Shown here piece by piece: positions 45,212-54,504 of a stretch of 64,000 bases of DNA; position 1 is the stretch's first letter; each line of letters starts with the position of its first letter. The stretch comes from Methylobacterium sp. 10. Its GTDB lineage: Bacteria; Pseudomonadota; Alphaproteobacteria; Rhizobiales; Beijerinckiaceae. The position numbers were made by a program, and so were the translations under genes. The DNA lies in assembly GCF_000519085.1 (NCBI RefSeq), contig NZ_KI912577.1, forward strand, positions 4,024,035 through 4,088,034, given 5' to 3'. The notes under the pieces are model-generated. The model did no database searches. It saw nothing but the letters and a program-made list of their open reading frames with translations, and was not told the DNA's origin.

Positions 45212-47575
45212 TCAGAAGGACAGCCTCATCCCCGCGACCACGTTGCGCGGCGCCCCGGCGAAGACCGAGCCCGGGGTGGAGGCGAGCACGCCCGCACCGT
45301 TCTGCGAGCCGTTCGTGGCGCTGAGGGTGTTGGCGAGGTTCTGGGCCGAGGAGACGTAGGTCTCGTCGAAGACGTTGCGGACTTCCGCATAGAGGCTGAT
45401 GCGCTTGGCGTAGCCGCCGGCGAGGTCGGCCGCGTAATGCACGTTGGCATTGACGACGGTGTAGCCCGGCGCCTTCAACTGGTTGGCGTTGTCGATGAAG
45501 AACCCGTCCTGGACGACCGCTTCCACATAGGCGCCGAGGCCGGCGAGCGGCCCGGTCTGCTGGTCGTAGCCGATGCGGGCGAGGAGCTGGTGGGCGGGCA
45601 CGCCGGGAATGGCGTTGCCGGCCCGGTCGAACCGGGTGGTGACCGAGCTCATTCCTGAACATGGGGGGCTGAGCGGAGGGGTGAGCAGGCAGACGCTGAG
45701 TTGCTCAGTATACTTCGTGTAGATCTGGTCGTCGAACGTGTAGGCGGCCACCGCCCGCCATCCGGGTGAGAAGGCCCAGTCGGCCGCGAATTCGATGCCG
45801 CGATGCTCCGAGGCCGGGGCGTTGAACGTGTAGCTCAGGAACCCGGCGCCGGGGGATTGCGAAACGAGCTCGTTGCGGAAGAACTCGTAGAACCCGGTCA
45901 GGCTGAGGCGCAGGTTCTCCGTCGGCGTCCAGTCGGCGCCGAGATCGAAGCCGAGATTCTCCTGGGTCTGGAGCTGGGTGTTGCTACCCGGAAGGCCGGC
46001 GGGGGTGATGAACAGGTTGCTCGCCGCCGGCGTGGTGTAGCCCGTGGCGACCCGTCCCCGGAACGCCCAGGCGGCGTTCGGCCGGTAGACCAGGGCGAGT
46101 TCGGGGGCGACGTTGAGGAAGCTGCGGTCGGTCGTCGCCAAAGTCGTCGTCCGCCCCGCCGCCGAATAGCCGTAGGCGAGGTTGCGCCCGGTGATGGTGG
46201 TGTTCTCCGCCGCGATGCCGAGGACACCCGTCCATTGGTCCGAGAGCGCCACCTCCGTCCGGGCGCGGCCGCCGAGATTCGATTGCACCGCCTCCTGCTC
46301 GCCGATGAGCGCGCCGAGCGTCGGCCCTCCGTAGGGCGCGCGGTTGTAGGTGGTGATGTGGTTGTCGATGGTGTTGTAGGCGAGCGCCACGTAGCCCACC
46401 GCCGGGAGACCGAACAGGTCGCCTCGCCGGGTCAGGTCGGTGAGGAAGTTCCAGGACGGATAGGAGCCCCGTGACGAGGTCGTATAGAATGGCTGGTTGA
46501 AGTTGCGCTCGTCGAAGCCGAGCTGCGTGCGCCACGTGGTCTGCGCGTCGATATCGTGCTCCCAGCGCGCCGCCACGATGGTGCGGCGGTCCTTGCGGCC
46601 GAAGCCGCCTTCATCCGCCGTGACGGGGATCCTCGTGCCGTAAGCCCCATTGGCGAAGAGCCCGGTGAGGGTGCAGCCCGGGGCCGCGGTGGCCGCCGCC
46701 GCGCAGCCGCGCTGGTAGGGGTTTATGCCGAACTGGTCGAGGGAGGAGCGGGCGGGAAGGTCCGCGTTCACCTGGTTGTTGATCACCTTCAGGGTGAAGC
46801 GGTTGTCCGGGGTCGGGGTGTAGCTCGCCAGCAGGTTGATGGTCTGGGTGTCGTAGGAGGAATGGTCCTGGTAGCCGTTCCCGCGCGCATCGCTGGCGAA
46901 CAGGCTGATCTCCACCGGTCCGCTGGCGCCGCCGACAGTGAAGTAATTGCTGAGATAGCCGAAGCTGCCCGCATCGGTGCCGATCTCGTAGCCATTGATC
47001 TCGCGGCCGGTCCGCGTCCGGAAGGCCAGCGCCCCGCCGGTGGCGTAATTGCCGAACAGGGCCGATTGCGGCCCGCGGAACACGTCGATGCGGGAATAGG
47101 CGCGCGGATCGACGAGGTCGAAGCGGGAGGCGCCGTCCGGCTGCGTCAGGATGAACCCGTCTTCCAGAACCACCATGTTCTTGGTGACGCCGGTGGAGCG
47201 GGCGTTGTTGCCCCGGATCGAGATGACGACGTCGCGCGCGCCGTTGCCCTGGCGCACGGTGACGCCTGGGCTGTTGACGAGGACCGAGCCGATATCGGTG
47301 GCGGGCCGGTCGCCGATCGTGCCGCTGCGCCCGACCTGGGTCACCACCTGCCCCACGGGCTGTTCGATGACGCTGGGGGCCGAGCCCTGGGACGAGGCGA
47401 CGCCGAAGCCGCTCCGGCCGGCTTCTCCGACGACGGAGAGCTCCGGCAGGGTGACGCCGTCCTCGGCGGCCTGCGCCAGGGCGTCGGCGCCCGAAAGCGG
47501 GAGGACGGCGAGGGCGAGGATGGCGCGCCGGGCGCCTGTGCGGCGTGGGGCGTGAGGGGGACGTGAGCTGGGCAT
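45212..47575 (-). CDS. TonB-dependent outer-membrane receptor in a metal-uptake operon
   Basis: 787 residues from ATG 47575. The signal peptide ends near ADALAQA. The plug contains ATDIGSVLVNSPGVTVRQGN, ISIRGNNARSTGVTKNMVVL and VFRGPQSALFGNYATGGALA, the barrel ends RNVVAGMRLSF, and a TonB-box-like LPELSVVGEA lies near residue 43. It differs in plug sequence from the siderophore receptor next to it. It is read last in a minus-strand cluster with two DUF2946-type Cys/His proteins and a PepSY membrane protein, so a metal or metal chelate is the likely cargo; copper or iron cannot be told apart here. Confidence 0.85.
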   Translation of the reverse strand: MPSSRPPHAPRRTGARRAILALAVLPLSGADALAQAAEDGVTLPELSVVGEAGRSGFGVASSQGSAPSVIEQPVGQVVTQVGRSGTIGDRPATDIGSVLVNSPGVTVRQGNGARDVVISIRGNNARSTGVTKNMVVLEDGFILTQPDGASRFDLVDPRAYSRIDVFRGPQSALFGNYATGGALAFRTRTGREINGYEIGTDAGSFGYLSNYFTVGGASGPVEISLFASDARGNGYQDHSSYDTQTINLLASYTPTPDNRFTLKVINNQVNADLPARSSLDQFGINPYQRGCAAAATAAPGCTLTGLFANGAYGTRIPVTADEGGFGRKDRRTIVAARWEHDIDAQTTWRTQLGFDERNFNQPFYTTSSRGSYPSWNFLTDLTRRGDLFGLPAVGYVALAYNTIDNHITTYNRAPYGGPTLGALIGEQEAVQSNLGGRARTEVALSDQWTGVLGIAAENTTITGRNLAYGYSAAGRTTTLATTDRSFLNVAPELALVYRPNAAWAFRGRVATGYTTPAASNLFITPAGLPGSNTQLQTQENLGFDLGADWTPTENLRLSLTGFYEFFRNELVSQSPGAGFLSYTFNAPASEHRGIEFAADWAFSPGWRAVAAYTFDDQIYTKYTEQLSVCLLTPPLSPPCSGMSSVTTRFDRAGNAIPGVPAHQLLARIGYDQQTGPLAGLGAYVEAVVQDGFFIDNANQLKAPGYTVVNANVHYAADLAGGYAKRISLYAEVRNVFDETYVSSAQNLANTLSATNGSQNGAGVLASTPGSVFAGAPRNVVAGMRLSF

Positions 47576-47638
47576 CGAGGGGGTTCGTTCCGGATCGCGG
47601 CAGAGGGGATGCACCGTGGGGGGACGGCGCGCGCTGGA

Positions 47639-48052
47639 TCAGGACGCGGTCGGCGGCGCGCGCGGCTGGCCGGACGGGCGCTGCGGACGGGCCGGCGCGG
47701 ATGGCGGCGGGATCGGCCAGGCCAGCGCGTACCATCCCTGGCGCCGCGCCACCGATGGCGCTTGCGGAACCAGAGGACTCGACAGCCCGACCGCGCAGAG
47801 CGGGCAGGCCTTGCATGCCGGCGTGGCGGGAGCCTGATCTCCGATGGCGGGGAAGCCCTCCGCATGGCCGCAGATCGCCGAGAGACCGAGCGGGTCGGCC
47901 GAGGATCCCACCACGGCGACGGGGTCCGCCACCATCCGCAAGGCGGCCACCGGCACGATCGCCTGTCCCCACAGGGCGAGCAGGATCAATCCGCCGCCGA
48001 GGCAGAGGCGCAGGGCGCGCAGGGCGCACAAAAGGCGGATGAGGTCGGTCAC
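47639..48052 (-). CDS. DUF2946-like Cys/His-rich membrane-anchored protein
   Basis: 137 residues from GTG 48052. One N-terminal membrane segment (LCLGGGLILLALWGQAIVPV) is followed by an exported domain with ICGHAEGFP and CKACPLCAVG, a Cys/His set suggesting metal binding, and a proline-rich tail. The pattern fits the DUF2946 family seen next to TonB receptors. It lies 63 bases before the receptor gene and 25 after the PepSY gene, in the same operon. The exact family is less certain than for the gene at 49512. Confidence 0.6.
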   Translation of the reverse strand: MTDLIRLLCALRALRLCLGGGLILLALWGQAIVPVAALRMVADPVAVVGSSADPLGLSAICGHAEGFPAIGDQAPATPACKACPLCAVGLSSPLVPQAPSVARRQGWYALAWPIPPPSAPARPQRPSGQPRAPPTAS

Positions 48053-48077
48053 GGGGGCTGCTCCCGCGTCGCTCGGA

Positions 48078-49469
48078 TCAGGCCGCCGCCGGTCGCCGCG
48101 CTCCGCGCCGGAGGGCCTGGATGCCGAGGTCGATCCCGATCATGGCGAGGATCGCGAGGCCGGTGAGGGGAAACAGCGCGCCCAGACCGAGGACGAGGGC
48201 GGTGACCGTGGCCGCGATCCGGCGGTCGCGCGGCCAGGGCGGGACGCCGAGACCGCCGGCGGGCCGGCGCTTCCACCACATCACCGCGGCGGTGACGCTC
48301 AGCAGGATCGTGGCGAGGCAGAAGGCGAGCATGGTCAGCTGGTTGAGCCGACCCCAATACTCGCCCTTGTGCAGGCCGATCCCATATTGGATCGCCTGCC
48401 CCACCCCGCCGAGATCGGCGAAGGCCACGTCCAGCAGGCGCGCGCCGGTATATTGGTCGAGGGAGATCAGCCGCTGGCGGTTCACGTCGCGGGGATAGAT
48501 CGCGGCGGCGTAGATTCCGGTCGGACCGACCGGTAGCGCGACCTCGTAGCCGTGCGGCATGCCGAGACCGTCCAGGATGGCGGTTGCCCGGTCGAGGCCG
48601 ATGGCCGGCGCCTCCGCCGCCTGCGAGACCGGCATCGGCGCGTCCTCCATGGTCCAGCCGGTGTCGGTCAGCCGGTCCTTCATCGGCACCGTGGACACCG
48701 CCTTGTCCGCCCACAGGGCGCGCGGCTGGCCGAGCCCCGCTTCGTTGGACAGGGTGCGGACCTGCTGGCCCCACCAGACCGACCAGGGCAGCCCGGTGAT
48801 CGCGAGGAAGAACAGACCGGCGCCGGCCGCGAGGCCGGTCACCGCATGCAGGTCCCGCCACCAGACGCGCTTGGACGGCGTTGCCCGGACGGTGACGACA
48901 CCGCCCCTTGTCCCGCCCCCCTGCCCGCGCGGCCACCACAGATAGGTTCCGGTGACGACGAGGATGATGGCGAACCCCGCCACGACCTCGACGATGCCGT
49001 TGGCGATGGTGCCGAAATAGCTGAGGCTGTGCAGGCGCCGCACCACCATCATCGGGTCGCTGTCGGCGGCCACCGTGTCGAGCACGTCGCCGTTATAGGG
49101 GTTGAGGTAGACCTGAATCCGGGCGGCGCCCTCCCTCATGGTCACGATCGCCGAGGCGGTCGCGGAGGCCGGATCGGTGAAGGTCGTCGGCACGCCGCCC
49201 GGAACGGCTTCCGAGGCGGTGTAGACGAGACGGCTCGGGCTCAGGGGCGCCCGAGCCTGCGCCGCCACCTCGGTGCGGTGGGCGAAGAGCGTGGCGTTGA
49301 TCTCATCCTTGAACAGATAGATCGCGCCGGTGGCCGAGAGCAGGATGAGGAACGGCAGGCACAGCAGTCCGGCATAGAAATGCCAGCGCCAGACGGCGCG
49401 ATAGACGCCGTCGCGGGATACGCGCATGGCGGCCTGCGCCGGGGAGGCGCCCTGTCGGGAAGAAGTCAT
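48078..49469 (-). CDS. PepSY-associated membrane protein (PiuB-like)
   Basis: 463 residues. It opens with VWRWHFYAGLLCLPFLILLS and TGAIYLFKDEIN, typical of the PepSY-TM family. PepSY-like loops lie at about 80-150, two central helices at about 185-240 (DLHAVTGLAAGAGLFFLAIT, the H-x-x-x-G site) and a C-terminal helix group ends near residue 450. Relatives occur next to siderophore receptors and are proposed to reduce or release periplasmic metal, with haem or metal bound by the membrane His residues. Co-transcribed with the DUF2946-type genes and the TonB receptor. Confidence 0.85.
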   Translation of the reverse strand: MTSSRQGASPAQAAMRVSRDGVYRAVWRWHFYAGLLCLPFLILLSATGAIYLFKDEINATLFAHRTEVAAQARAPLSPSRLVYTASEAVPGGVPTTFTDPASATASAIVTMREGAARIQVYLNPYNGDVLDTVAADSDPMMVVRRLHSLSYFGTIANGIVEVVAGFAIILVVTGTYLWWPRGQGGGTRGGVVTVRATPSKRVWWRDLHAVTGLAAGAGLFFLAITGLPWSVWWGQQVRTLSNEAGLGQPRALWADKAVSTVPMKDRLTDTGWTMEDAPMPVSQAAEAPAIGLDRATAILDGLGMPHGYEVALPVGPTGIYAAAIYPRDVNRQRLISLDQYTGARLLDVAFADLGGVGQAIQYGIGLHKGEYWGRLNQLTMLAFCLATILLSVTAAVMWWKRRPAGGLGVPPWPRDRRIAATVTALVLGLGALFPLTGLAILAMIGIDLGIQALRRGARRPAAA

Positions 49470-49511
49470 CGGGAAAGGTCCGGGTCGGAGCGATCGAAGA
49501 CGTTTGATCTC

Positions 49512-49874
49512 TCAGGCGGACGGCGGACCTCGCGATCCGATGGATTGGTCGGGCGGTGCTCGGGCGCGTGGGAGCGCCACGTCCGGACGTGGCGGAAGCG
49601 GGGCCGGTGAGACCTCCCAGACCACCGTTGCGAAGGCCGTGTCCTGGCCCGGCGCCTGCGGTCCCGCATGGGCCGCCGTGCAGCACGCATGCCCGCAGGC
49701 CGGGCTCGCATCGGCGGGATCGTCCGGCGCGTCATGCCCGCACAGGGCGCTTTCCCATCCCGCCGGGGCCGGTGGCGCCATCGTGCCGAGGAAGGCCTGG
49801 AGGCACAGGCCGTAGAGCGCGATCATGGCGATGATCGCGCGCAGGCCGGCCGTCCCTGGCGAGAGCTTCCGCAT
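49512..49874 (-). CDS. DUF2946 small Cys/His-rich protein
   Basis: 120 residues. A membrane or signal segment (IIAMIALYGLCLQAFLGTM) is followed by ALCGHDAPDDPADASPACG and HACCTAAHA, the spaced Cys and His of the DUF2946 family, and a proline-rich end. The residues could hold copper or another soft metal at the periplasmic face. It is the first gene of the PepSY-receptor operon, 42 bases before the PepSY gene. Confidence 0.7.
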   Translation of the reverse strand: MRKLSPGTAGLRAIIAMIALYGLCLQAFLGTMAPPAPAGWESALCGHDAPDDPADASPACGHACCTAAHAGPQAPGQDTAFATVVWEVSPAPLPPRPDVALPRARAPPDQSIGSRGPPSA

Positions 49875-49990
49875 GACTTGGCCTTACGGCACGGGTTCTC
49901 GCGCCGTCAATCTGGTTCCTCCCGGGTTCGCAGGCTCTTCCCCGATAGCGGGAGCCCTCCGGCAGGTCCATGTCCGAGAGATCGCGGACC

Positions 49991-50659
49991 TCACGCACCG
50001 GCATGTTCGGCGATGTAATGGCCGATGGCGCTGGCGGCGTTGAGCATGTGCGCGCGCATCCGCCGGGCGGCGGCGTCGCCGTCGCCCTCTGCGATGGCGG
50101 CCAGGATCTCGCCGTGCTCGGCGCGGGAGGTCCGGATCCGCTCGCCGTGGCGCAGCTGCGTGCGGCGAAACCCCGAGAGGCGGGTGCGCAAGGCGAGGGC
50201 CTGTTCCAGGAGGAAGCCGTTATGGGTGGCGGCGTAGAGCGCCTCGTGGAAGCCGCGGTTCAGCGTGTCGTAGGCGTCGACGTCGCCCGCCTCCACCATC
50301 GCTTCCGATCGGGCATGCAGATCCAGGAGGCGACTGCGCTCGAGCGGCGTCATCCGGTAGGTGGCGAGGCGCACGCACATCGCCTCGAACTCGGCGGTTG
50401 CCTCGAACATGTCCATGATCCGCTCCGGCGTCATCCGGGTGACGACGACGCCCCGGCGTGGCCGCAGCTCCACGAGACCGTTGAAGGCGAGCTGGCGCAA
50501 AGCCTCCCGCACCGGCGTCCGGGAGGCGCCGAAGCGGTCGGCGAGATCCTGTTCGTCGAGGGCCGTGCCGGCGCTCAGGGTGCCGGCCGCGATCTCGTCG
50601 GTCAGGGCATTGCGGATCAGGTCGGAGAGAAGCCCCCGCTCCTCGGCGATGCCGTCCAT
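49991..50659 (-). CDS. GntR-family regulator, probable malonate-operon repressor
   Basis: 222 residues from ATG 50659. A FadR-subfamily winged helix opens the protein (GLLSDLIRNALTDEIAAGTL, LADRFGASRTPVREALRQLA, GLVELRPRRGVVVTRMTPE), followed by an FCD effector domain with the metal-site His and Asp (AYDTLNRGFHEALYAATHNG, RAEHGEILAAIAEGDGDAA). It is divergent from mdcA. MdcY and MatR, GntR proteins that sense malonate or malonyl-CoA, occupy the same place in other mdc and mat loci. The assignment as the mdc regulator is inference from context. Confidence 0.85.
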   Translation of the reverse strand: MDGIAEERGLLSDLIRNALTDEIAAGTLSAGTALDEQDLADRFGASRTPVREALRQLAFNGLVELRPRRGVVVTRMTPERIMDMFEATAEFEAMCVRLATYRMTPLERSRLLDLHARSEAMVEAGDVDAYDTLNRGFHEALYAATHNGFLLEQALALRTRLSGFRRTQLRHGERIRTSRAEHGEILAAIAEGDGDAAARRMRAHMLNAASAIGHYIAEHAGA

Positions 50660-50732
50660 CGTCGTCGTCCCCTCCGCGCAGCCGATCCGCGGCTGCGGAC
50701 CATTGGGTATCCGAGAATGCCCGTAAACCATT

Positions 50733-50747
50733 GTTCAGTATACACCT
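50733..50747. promoter_or_regulatory. candidate GntR operator upstream of mdcA
   Basis: GTTCAGTATACACCT contains the palindromic core GTATAC (50738-50743) found in MatR/MdcY-type sites (TTGTATACAA). It lies between the two divergent genes, about 80 bases upstream of the regulator start and 140 before mdcA. The outer half-sites match poorly. Confidence 0.45.
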
Positions 50748-50883
50748 CGTTGACTTTCACGGGCTATGGGGTACGCCTTGCGTGAGATGCGGCGGTTCAC
50801 GGATATCGGAAGCCCTGTACCGGGAGCATCGCGTCTCCATGGCCGTCCGCCGATGCGGGGCCGGATGTCGAGAGGCGGGTCGG

Positions 50884-52530
50884 ATGGCCGATTGGCGGGT
50901 GCAGCGGAAGGCGAGGGACGCGCGGATCGAGCGCGGTCGCGCGCTTGCGGAGGGCAAGGTCGTGGCCGCTTCGGCGGTGGTCGACCTGCTGGAGGCCGTG
51001 CTGCTGCCCGGCGACCGGGTCTGTCTCGAAGGCGACAACCAGAAACAGGCGGATTGCCTCGCAAGGGGATTGAGCGCTTGCGACCCGGCGCGGGTGCACG
51101 ACCTGCACATGGTCCAGTCCGGCATCGTGCTCCCTGAGCATCTCGACATCTTCGAGCAGGGCATCGCCCGGCGCCTCGACTATTCCTATTCCGGGCCGCA
51201 GGGCGCCCGCATCGCCCGGATGCTCTATGGCGGGCAGATCGCGCTCGGCGCGGTGCACACCTATCTCGAACTCTTCGCGCGCTACTTCATCGACCTGACG
51301 CCCAACGTCGCCCTCATCGCCGGCGTCTCGGCGGACCGCGACGGCAACCTCTATACCGGCCCCAACACGGAGGACACGCCCACCGTCGTGGAGGCGACCG
51401 CCTTCAAGAACGGTGTCGTGATCGCGCAGGTGAACGAGATCGTCGACCGGGTGCCCCGGGTCGACATCCCCGGCGACCGGGTGGATTTCGTGGTCGAGGC
51501 CGACAGGCCGTTCTACGTGGAACCGCTCTTCACCCGCGACCCGGCCGCGGTCACCGAGACGCAGATCCTGATGGCCATGATGGCGATCAAGGGGATCTAT
51601 GCCGAATACGGCATCCGCCGGCTCAACCACGGCATCGGCTTCGGCACCGCCGCCATCGAGCTCCTGCTGCCGACCTTTGCCGAGCGGCTCGGTCTCAAGG
51701 GCAGGATCGCCACCCATTGGGCGCTCAACCCGCATCCGAGCCTGATCCCGGCCATCGAATCGGGGTGGGTCGAGCAGATCCACTGCTTCGGCTCTGAAGT
51801 CGGGATGGACCGCTACATCCGCGAGCGGCCGGACGTGTTCTTCACCGGCGCCGACGGCTCGTTGCGCTCCAACCGCGCCTTCTGCCAGACGGCGGGGCTC
51901 TATGCCTGCGACCTCTTCATCGGCTCGACCCTGCAGATCGACCTTCAGGGCAATTCCTCCACCGTCACCACCAACCGGGTGGCGGGGTTCGGCGGCGCGC
52001 CGAACATGGGCTCAGATCCGCACGGACGGCGCCACCCCTCCGACCCGTGGATGAAGGCCGGCGAGGAAGCCGGCGGCACCGGCGATCCCGCCCTGCGCCG
52101 GGGGCGCAAGCTCGTGGTTCAGCTGGTCGAGACCTTCGGCGACAAGCTGGTCCCGGCCTTCGTGGAGCGGCTCGACGCCCTCGAACTGGCGCGCAAGCTC
52201 GATCTCGAACTCGCCCCCGTCATGGTCTACGCCGACGACGTGACCCACATCGTCACGGAAGAGGGCATCGCCAACCTGCTCCTGTGCCGGACGCTCGACG
52301 AGCGCGAGCAGGCGATCCGCGGTGTCGCCGGCTACACCGATGTCGGGCGCGGGCGCGACCACGCCATGGTCGAGGCGCTTCGGGCGCGAAAGATCATTCG
52401 CCGGCCGGAGGATCTCGGCATCGATCCCCTCGATGCCGACCGCTCGCTGCTGGCGGCGCGGTCGATCAAGGACCTCGTGCACTGGTCGGGCGGCCTCTAT
52501 GAGCCGCCGGCCAAGTTCCGGAACTGGTGA
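50884..52530 (+). CDS. mdcA: malonate decarboxylase subunit alpha (ACP transferase)
   Basis: 548 residues from ATG 50884, the usual length; the frame is open upstream but only this start gives the family N-terminus. It transfers malonyl onto the thiol of the MdcC prosthetic group in exchange for acetyl. Recognisable stretches include GDRVCLEGDNQKQADCLARG, RLDYSYSGPQGARIARMLYG, GPNTEDTPTVVEATAFKNGV, GGAPNMGSDPHGRRHPS and the late YADDVTHIVTEEGIANLLLC, as in family MdcA and the related citrate lyase alpha. First gene of mdcACDEGBH, 12 bases before mdcC. Confidence 0.93.
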   Translation: MADWRVQRKARDARIERGRALAEGKVVAASAVVDLLEAVLLPGDRVCLEGDNQKQADCLARGLSACDPARVHDLHMVQSGIVLPEHLDIFEQGIARRLDYSYSGPQGARIARMLYGGQIALGAVHTYLELFARYFIDLTPNVALIAGVSADRDGNLYTGPNTEDTPTVVEATAFKNGVVIAQVNEIVDRVPRVDIPGDRVDFVVEADRPFYVEPLFTRDPAAVTETQILMAMMAIKGIYAEYGIRRLNHGIGFGTAAIELLLPTFAERLGLKGRIATHWALNPHPSLIPAIESGWVEQIHCFGSEVGMDRYIRERPDVFFTGADGSLRSNRAFCQTAGLYACDLFIGSTLQIDLQGNSSTVTTNRVAGFGGAPNMGSDPHGRRHPSDPWMKAGEEAGGTGDPALRRGRKLVVQLVETFGDKLVPAFVERLDALELARKLDLELAPVMVYADDVTHIVTEEGIANLLLCRTLDEREQAIRGVAGYTDVGRGRDHAMVEALRARKIIRRPEDLGIDPLDADRSLLAARSIKDLVHWSGGLYEPPAKFRNW

Positions 52531-52542
52531 GGGAGCGCCCCC

Positions 52543-52854
52543 ATGGAAAAGCTGACCTTCCGGCATCGGACGTCGAAGCCCCTGCCCGGCACGAAGGCCC
52601 AGGCGATCACCGGCGTGGTCGCCTCGGGCAACCTCGAAGTGCTGATGGAGCGCAGCCTCGCGGCCGACGAATGCACCATCGAGATCGATACCGCGATCAA
52701 CGGCTACGGTCCGGTCTGGGAGGCCGTGGTCACCGACTTCGTGGCCCGCCGCCAGCCCGGCGGCCTGCGCATCACCATCAACGACGGCGGGGCACGGCCC
52801 GATACCGTGACCCTGCGCCTGCTCCAGGGCGCCCGGCTGATGGAGGCCGTGTGA
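52543..52854 (+). CDS. mdcC: malonate decarboxylase acyl carrier protein, subunit delta
   Basis: 103 residues. Ser28 in GVVASGNLEVLMERSL is the expected attachment site of the 2'-(5''-phosphoribosyl)-3'-dephospho-CoA arm, made by the mdcB and mdcG products downstream. The rest (TIEIDTAINGYGPVWEAVVT, LRITINDGGARPDTVTLRL) matches MdcC. Its stop overlaps the start of mdcD by one base (TGATG). Confidence 0.92.
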   Translation: MEKLTFRHRTSKPLPGTKAQAITGVVASGNLEVLMERSLAADECTIEIDTAINGYGPVWEAVVTDFVARRQPGGLRITINDGGARPDTVTLRLLQGARLMEAV

Positions 52855-53786
52855 TGGCGCTGAGCCCCGTCTCCCTCTCCGCCGATCCCCTCGACCAGAG
52901 CTGGTACGAGGCCAGCGCCCGCGCCCGCATCGACGCCCTCGTCGATCCCGGCACGTTCGAGGAGTTCCTCGGCCCCGAACAGCGGGTGATGAGTCCGCAC
53001 CTGCCCGCCTTCGACCTGCCGCGCGCCTTCGACGACGGTATCGTGGTGGGACGTGGGGGCCTCGACGGTTCGCTCGTCTTCCTTGCCGCGCAGGAGGGCC
53101 GGTTCATGGGCGGGGCCTTCGGTGAGATCCATGGCGCCAAGCTCGTCGGCCTGCTGCGGGCGGCCCTCCAGGTGAGGCCGGCGGCGGTGCTGATCCTGTT
53201 CGATACCGGCGGCGTCCGGCTGCAGGAGGCCAATGCCGGTGAGACCGCCATCGCCGAGATCATGCGCGCCATCGCCGATCTGCGCAGGGCCGGCGTGCCG
53301 GTGGTCGGGCTGATCGGCGGGCGCGCTGGCTGCTACGGCGGCGGCGGCCTCATCGCCGGCACCTGCTCGCGCCTCGTGGTCTCGGAGGGCGGACGCATCA
53401 GCGTCTCCGGCCCGGAGGTGATCGAGACCAACAAGGGGGCGGAGGAGTTCGATTCCCGCGACCGGGCACTGGTCTGGCGCACCATGGGCGGCAAGCACCG
53501 CCGCCTCATCGGCGGGGCGGACGCCTTCGCGGACGATACGATCCGCGCGTTTCGCGATGCCGCCCGCGAACAGATCGGCAGAGCGGCGCCCTTCGACCTC
53601 GCCACCCTGGAGGCCGAACAGGCCCGCCTCGAAGCCCGTCTCGATCGGTTCGGCGATGCCCGGGACGCCACCGAGATCTGGGGCCGCCTCGGCGTAAACG
53701 ATCCGGCGGCCGTGCCGGGCCTGGATACGGACCGGTTCGACGCCCTTCTCGCCCGCCTGCCGGAGGCGCCCCATGACGCTCGCTGA
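52854..53786 (+). CDS. mdcD: malonate decarboxylase subunit beta
   Basis: 310 residues from ATG 52854. A crotonase-fold carboxyltransferase subunit with SWYEASARARIDALVDPGTF, ILFDTGGVRLQEANAGETAI, GLIGGRAGCYGGGGLIAGTC and SGPEVIETNKGAEEFDSRDR. With MdcE it decarboxylates the malonyl thioester on the carrier protein to acetyl and CO2. Its last 14 bases overlap mdcE, the tight coupling expected for obligate partners. Confidence 0.93.
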   Translation: MALSPVSLSADPLDQSWYEASARARIDALVDPGTFEEFLGPEQRVMSPHLPAFDLPRAFDDGIVVGRGGLDGSLVFLAAQEGRFMGGAFGEIHGAKLVGLLRAALQVRPAAVLILFDTGGVRLQEANAGETAIAEIMRAIADLRRAGVPVVGLIGGRAGCYGGGGLIAGTCSRLVVSEGGRISVSGPEVIETNKGAEEFDSRDRALVWRTMGGKHRRLIGGADAFADDTIRAFRDAAREQIGRAAPFDLATLEAEQARLEARLDRFGDARDATEIWGRLGVNDPAAVPGLDTDRFDALLARLPEAPHDAR

Positions 53787-54504
53787 AATCCTTGCCTCGC
53801 TGTTTCCCGCGGGGCACGGCGTCGAGGTCGAGGATGGCCTCATCGGCGGCGACGGGCCTTTCGGGGCAGGCCGCCTCGCTGTGGTCGGGATCGACGGGAA
53901 CACGCCGCTCGGGATCGAGGGGGCCTGTCTCCTTGCCGGGCGCGTCCTCGATGTGGTGCGCCGGGGGGGCGAGACCCCGATTCTCGTCGCCATCGATTCC
54001 GACAGCCAGCGCATGAGCCGCCGCGACGAGCTGCTCGGCCTCAACGAGTATCTCGCCCATCTCGCCAAGGCGCTGCTCCTTGCCGATGCCAGCGGCCACC
54101 CCACTATCGGCCTCGTCTACGGGCACACGGCGGCAGGCGCCTTCATCGCCACGGCCCTGGCGACGCGGGTGCTCGCCGCCCTGCCCGGCGCCCATCCGAG
54201 CGTGATGGACTTGGCCTCGGTGGCCCGCGTCACCAAGCTCCCCCTCGACCGGCTGGAGGAGATGGCGACATCCACCTCCGTCTTCGCGCCCGGCCTCGAC
54301 AACATGGTGAAGGCGGGGGCGGTCCATGCCGTGCTCGACCCGTCGACGCCCCTCGGCCCCCAGATCGAGTCCCTCATCGCCGGGAGCTCCACGGCTGATT
54401 GCCGCGACGCCCTCGGCGAGGTGCGCGGCGGGCGGCTCATGGCGCGCGACATTGCCGGGCAAGTGGTGCTGGCGGCGACGGGCAATGCTGCGCCCCATGA
54501 CTGA
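53773..54504 (+). CDS. mdcE: malonate decarboxylase subunit gamma
   Basis: 243 residues. The partner of MdcD in the decarboxylase: DGLIGGDGPFGAGRLAVVGI, DSDSQRMSRRDELLGLNEYL, GHPTIGLVYGHTAAGAFIAT and PSVMDLASVARVTKLPLDRL fit family MdcE, a crotonase-like fold resembling acetyl-CoA carboxylase carboxyltransferase. A start at ATG 53773 lies inside the mdcD end; its stop overlaps the start of mdcG by eight bases. Confidence 0.92.
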   Translation: MTLAEILASLFPAGHGVEVEDGLIGGDGPFGAGRLAVVGIDGNTPLGIEGACLLAGRVLDVVRRGGETPILVAIDSDSQRMSRRDELLGLNEYLAHLAKALLLADASGHPTIGLVYGHTAAGAFIATALATRVLAALPGAHPSVMDLASVARVTKLPLDRLEEMATSTSVFAPGLDNMVKAGAVHAVLDPSTPLGPQIESLIAGSSTADCRDALGEVRGGRLMARDIAGQVVLAATGNAAPHD

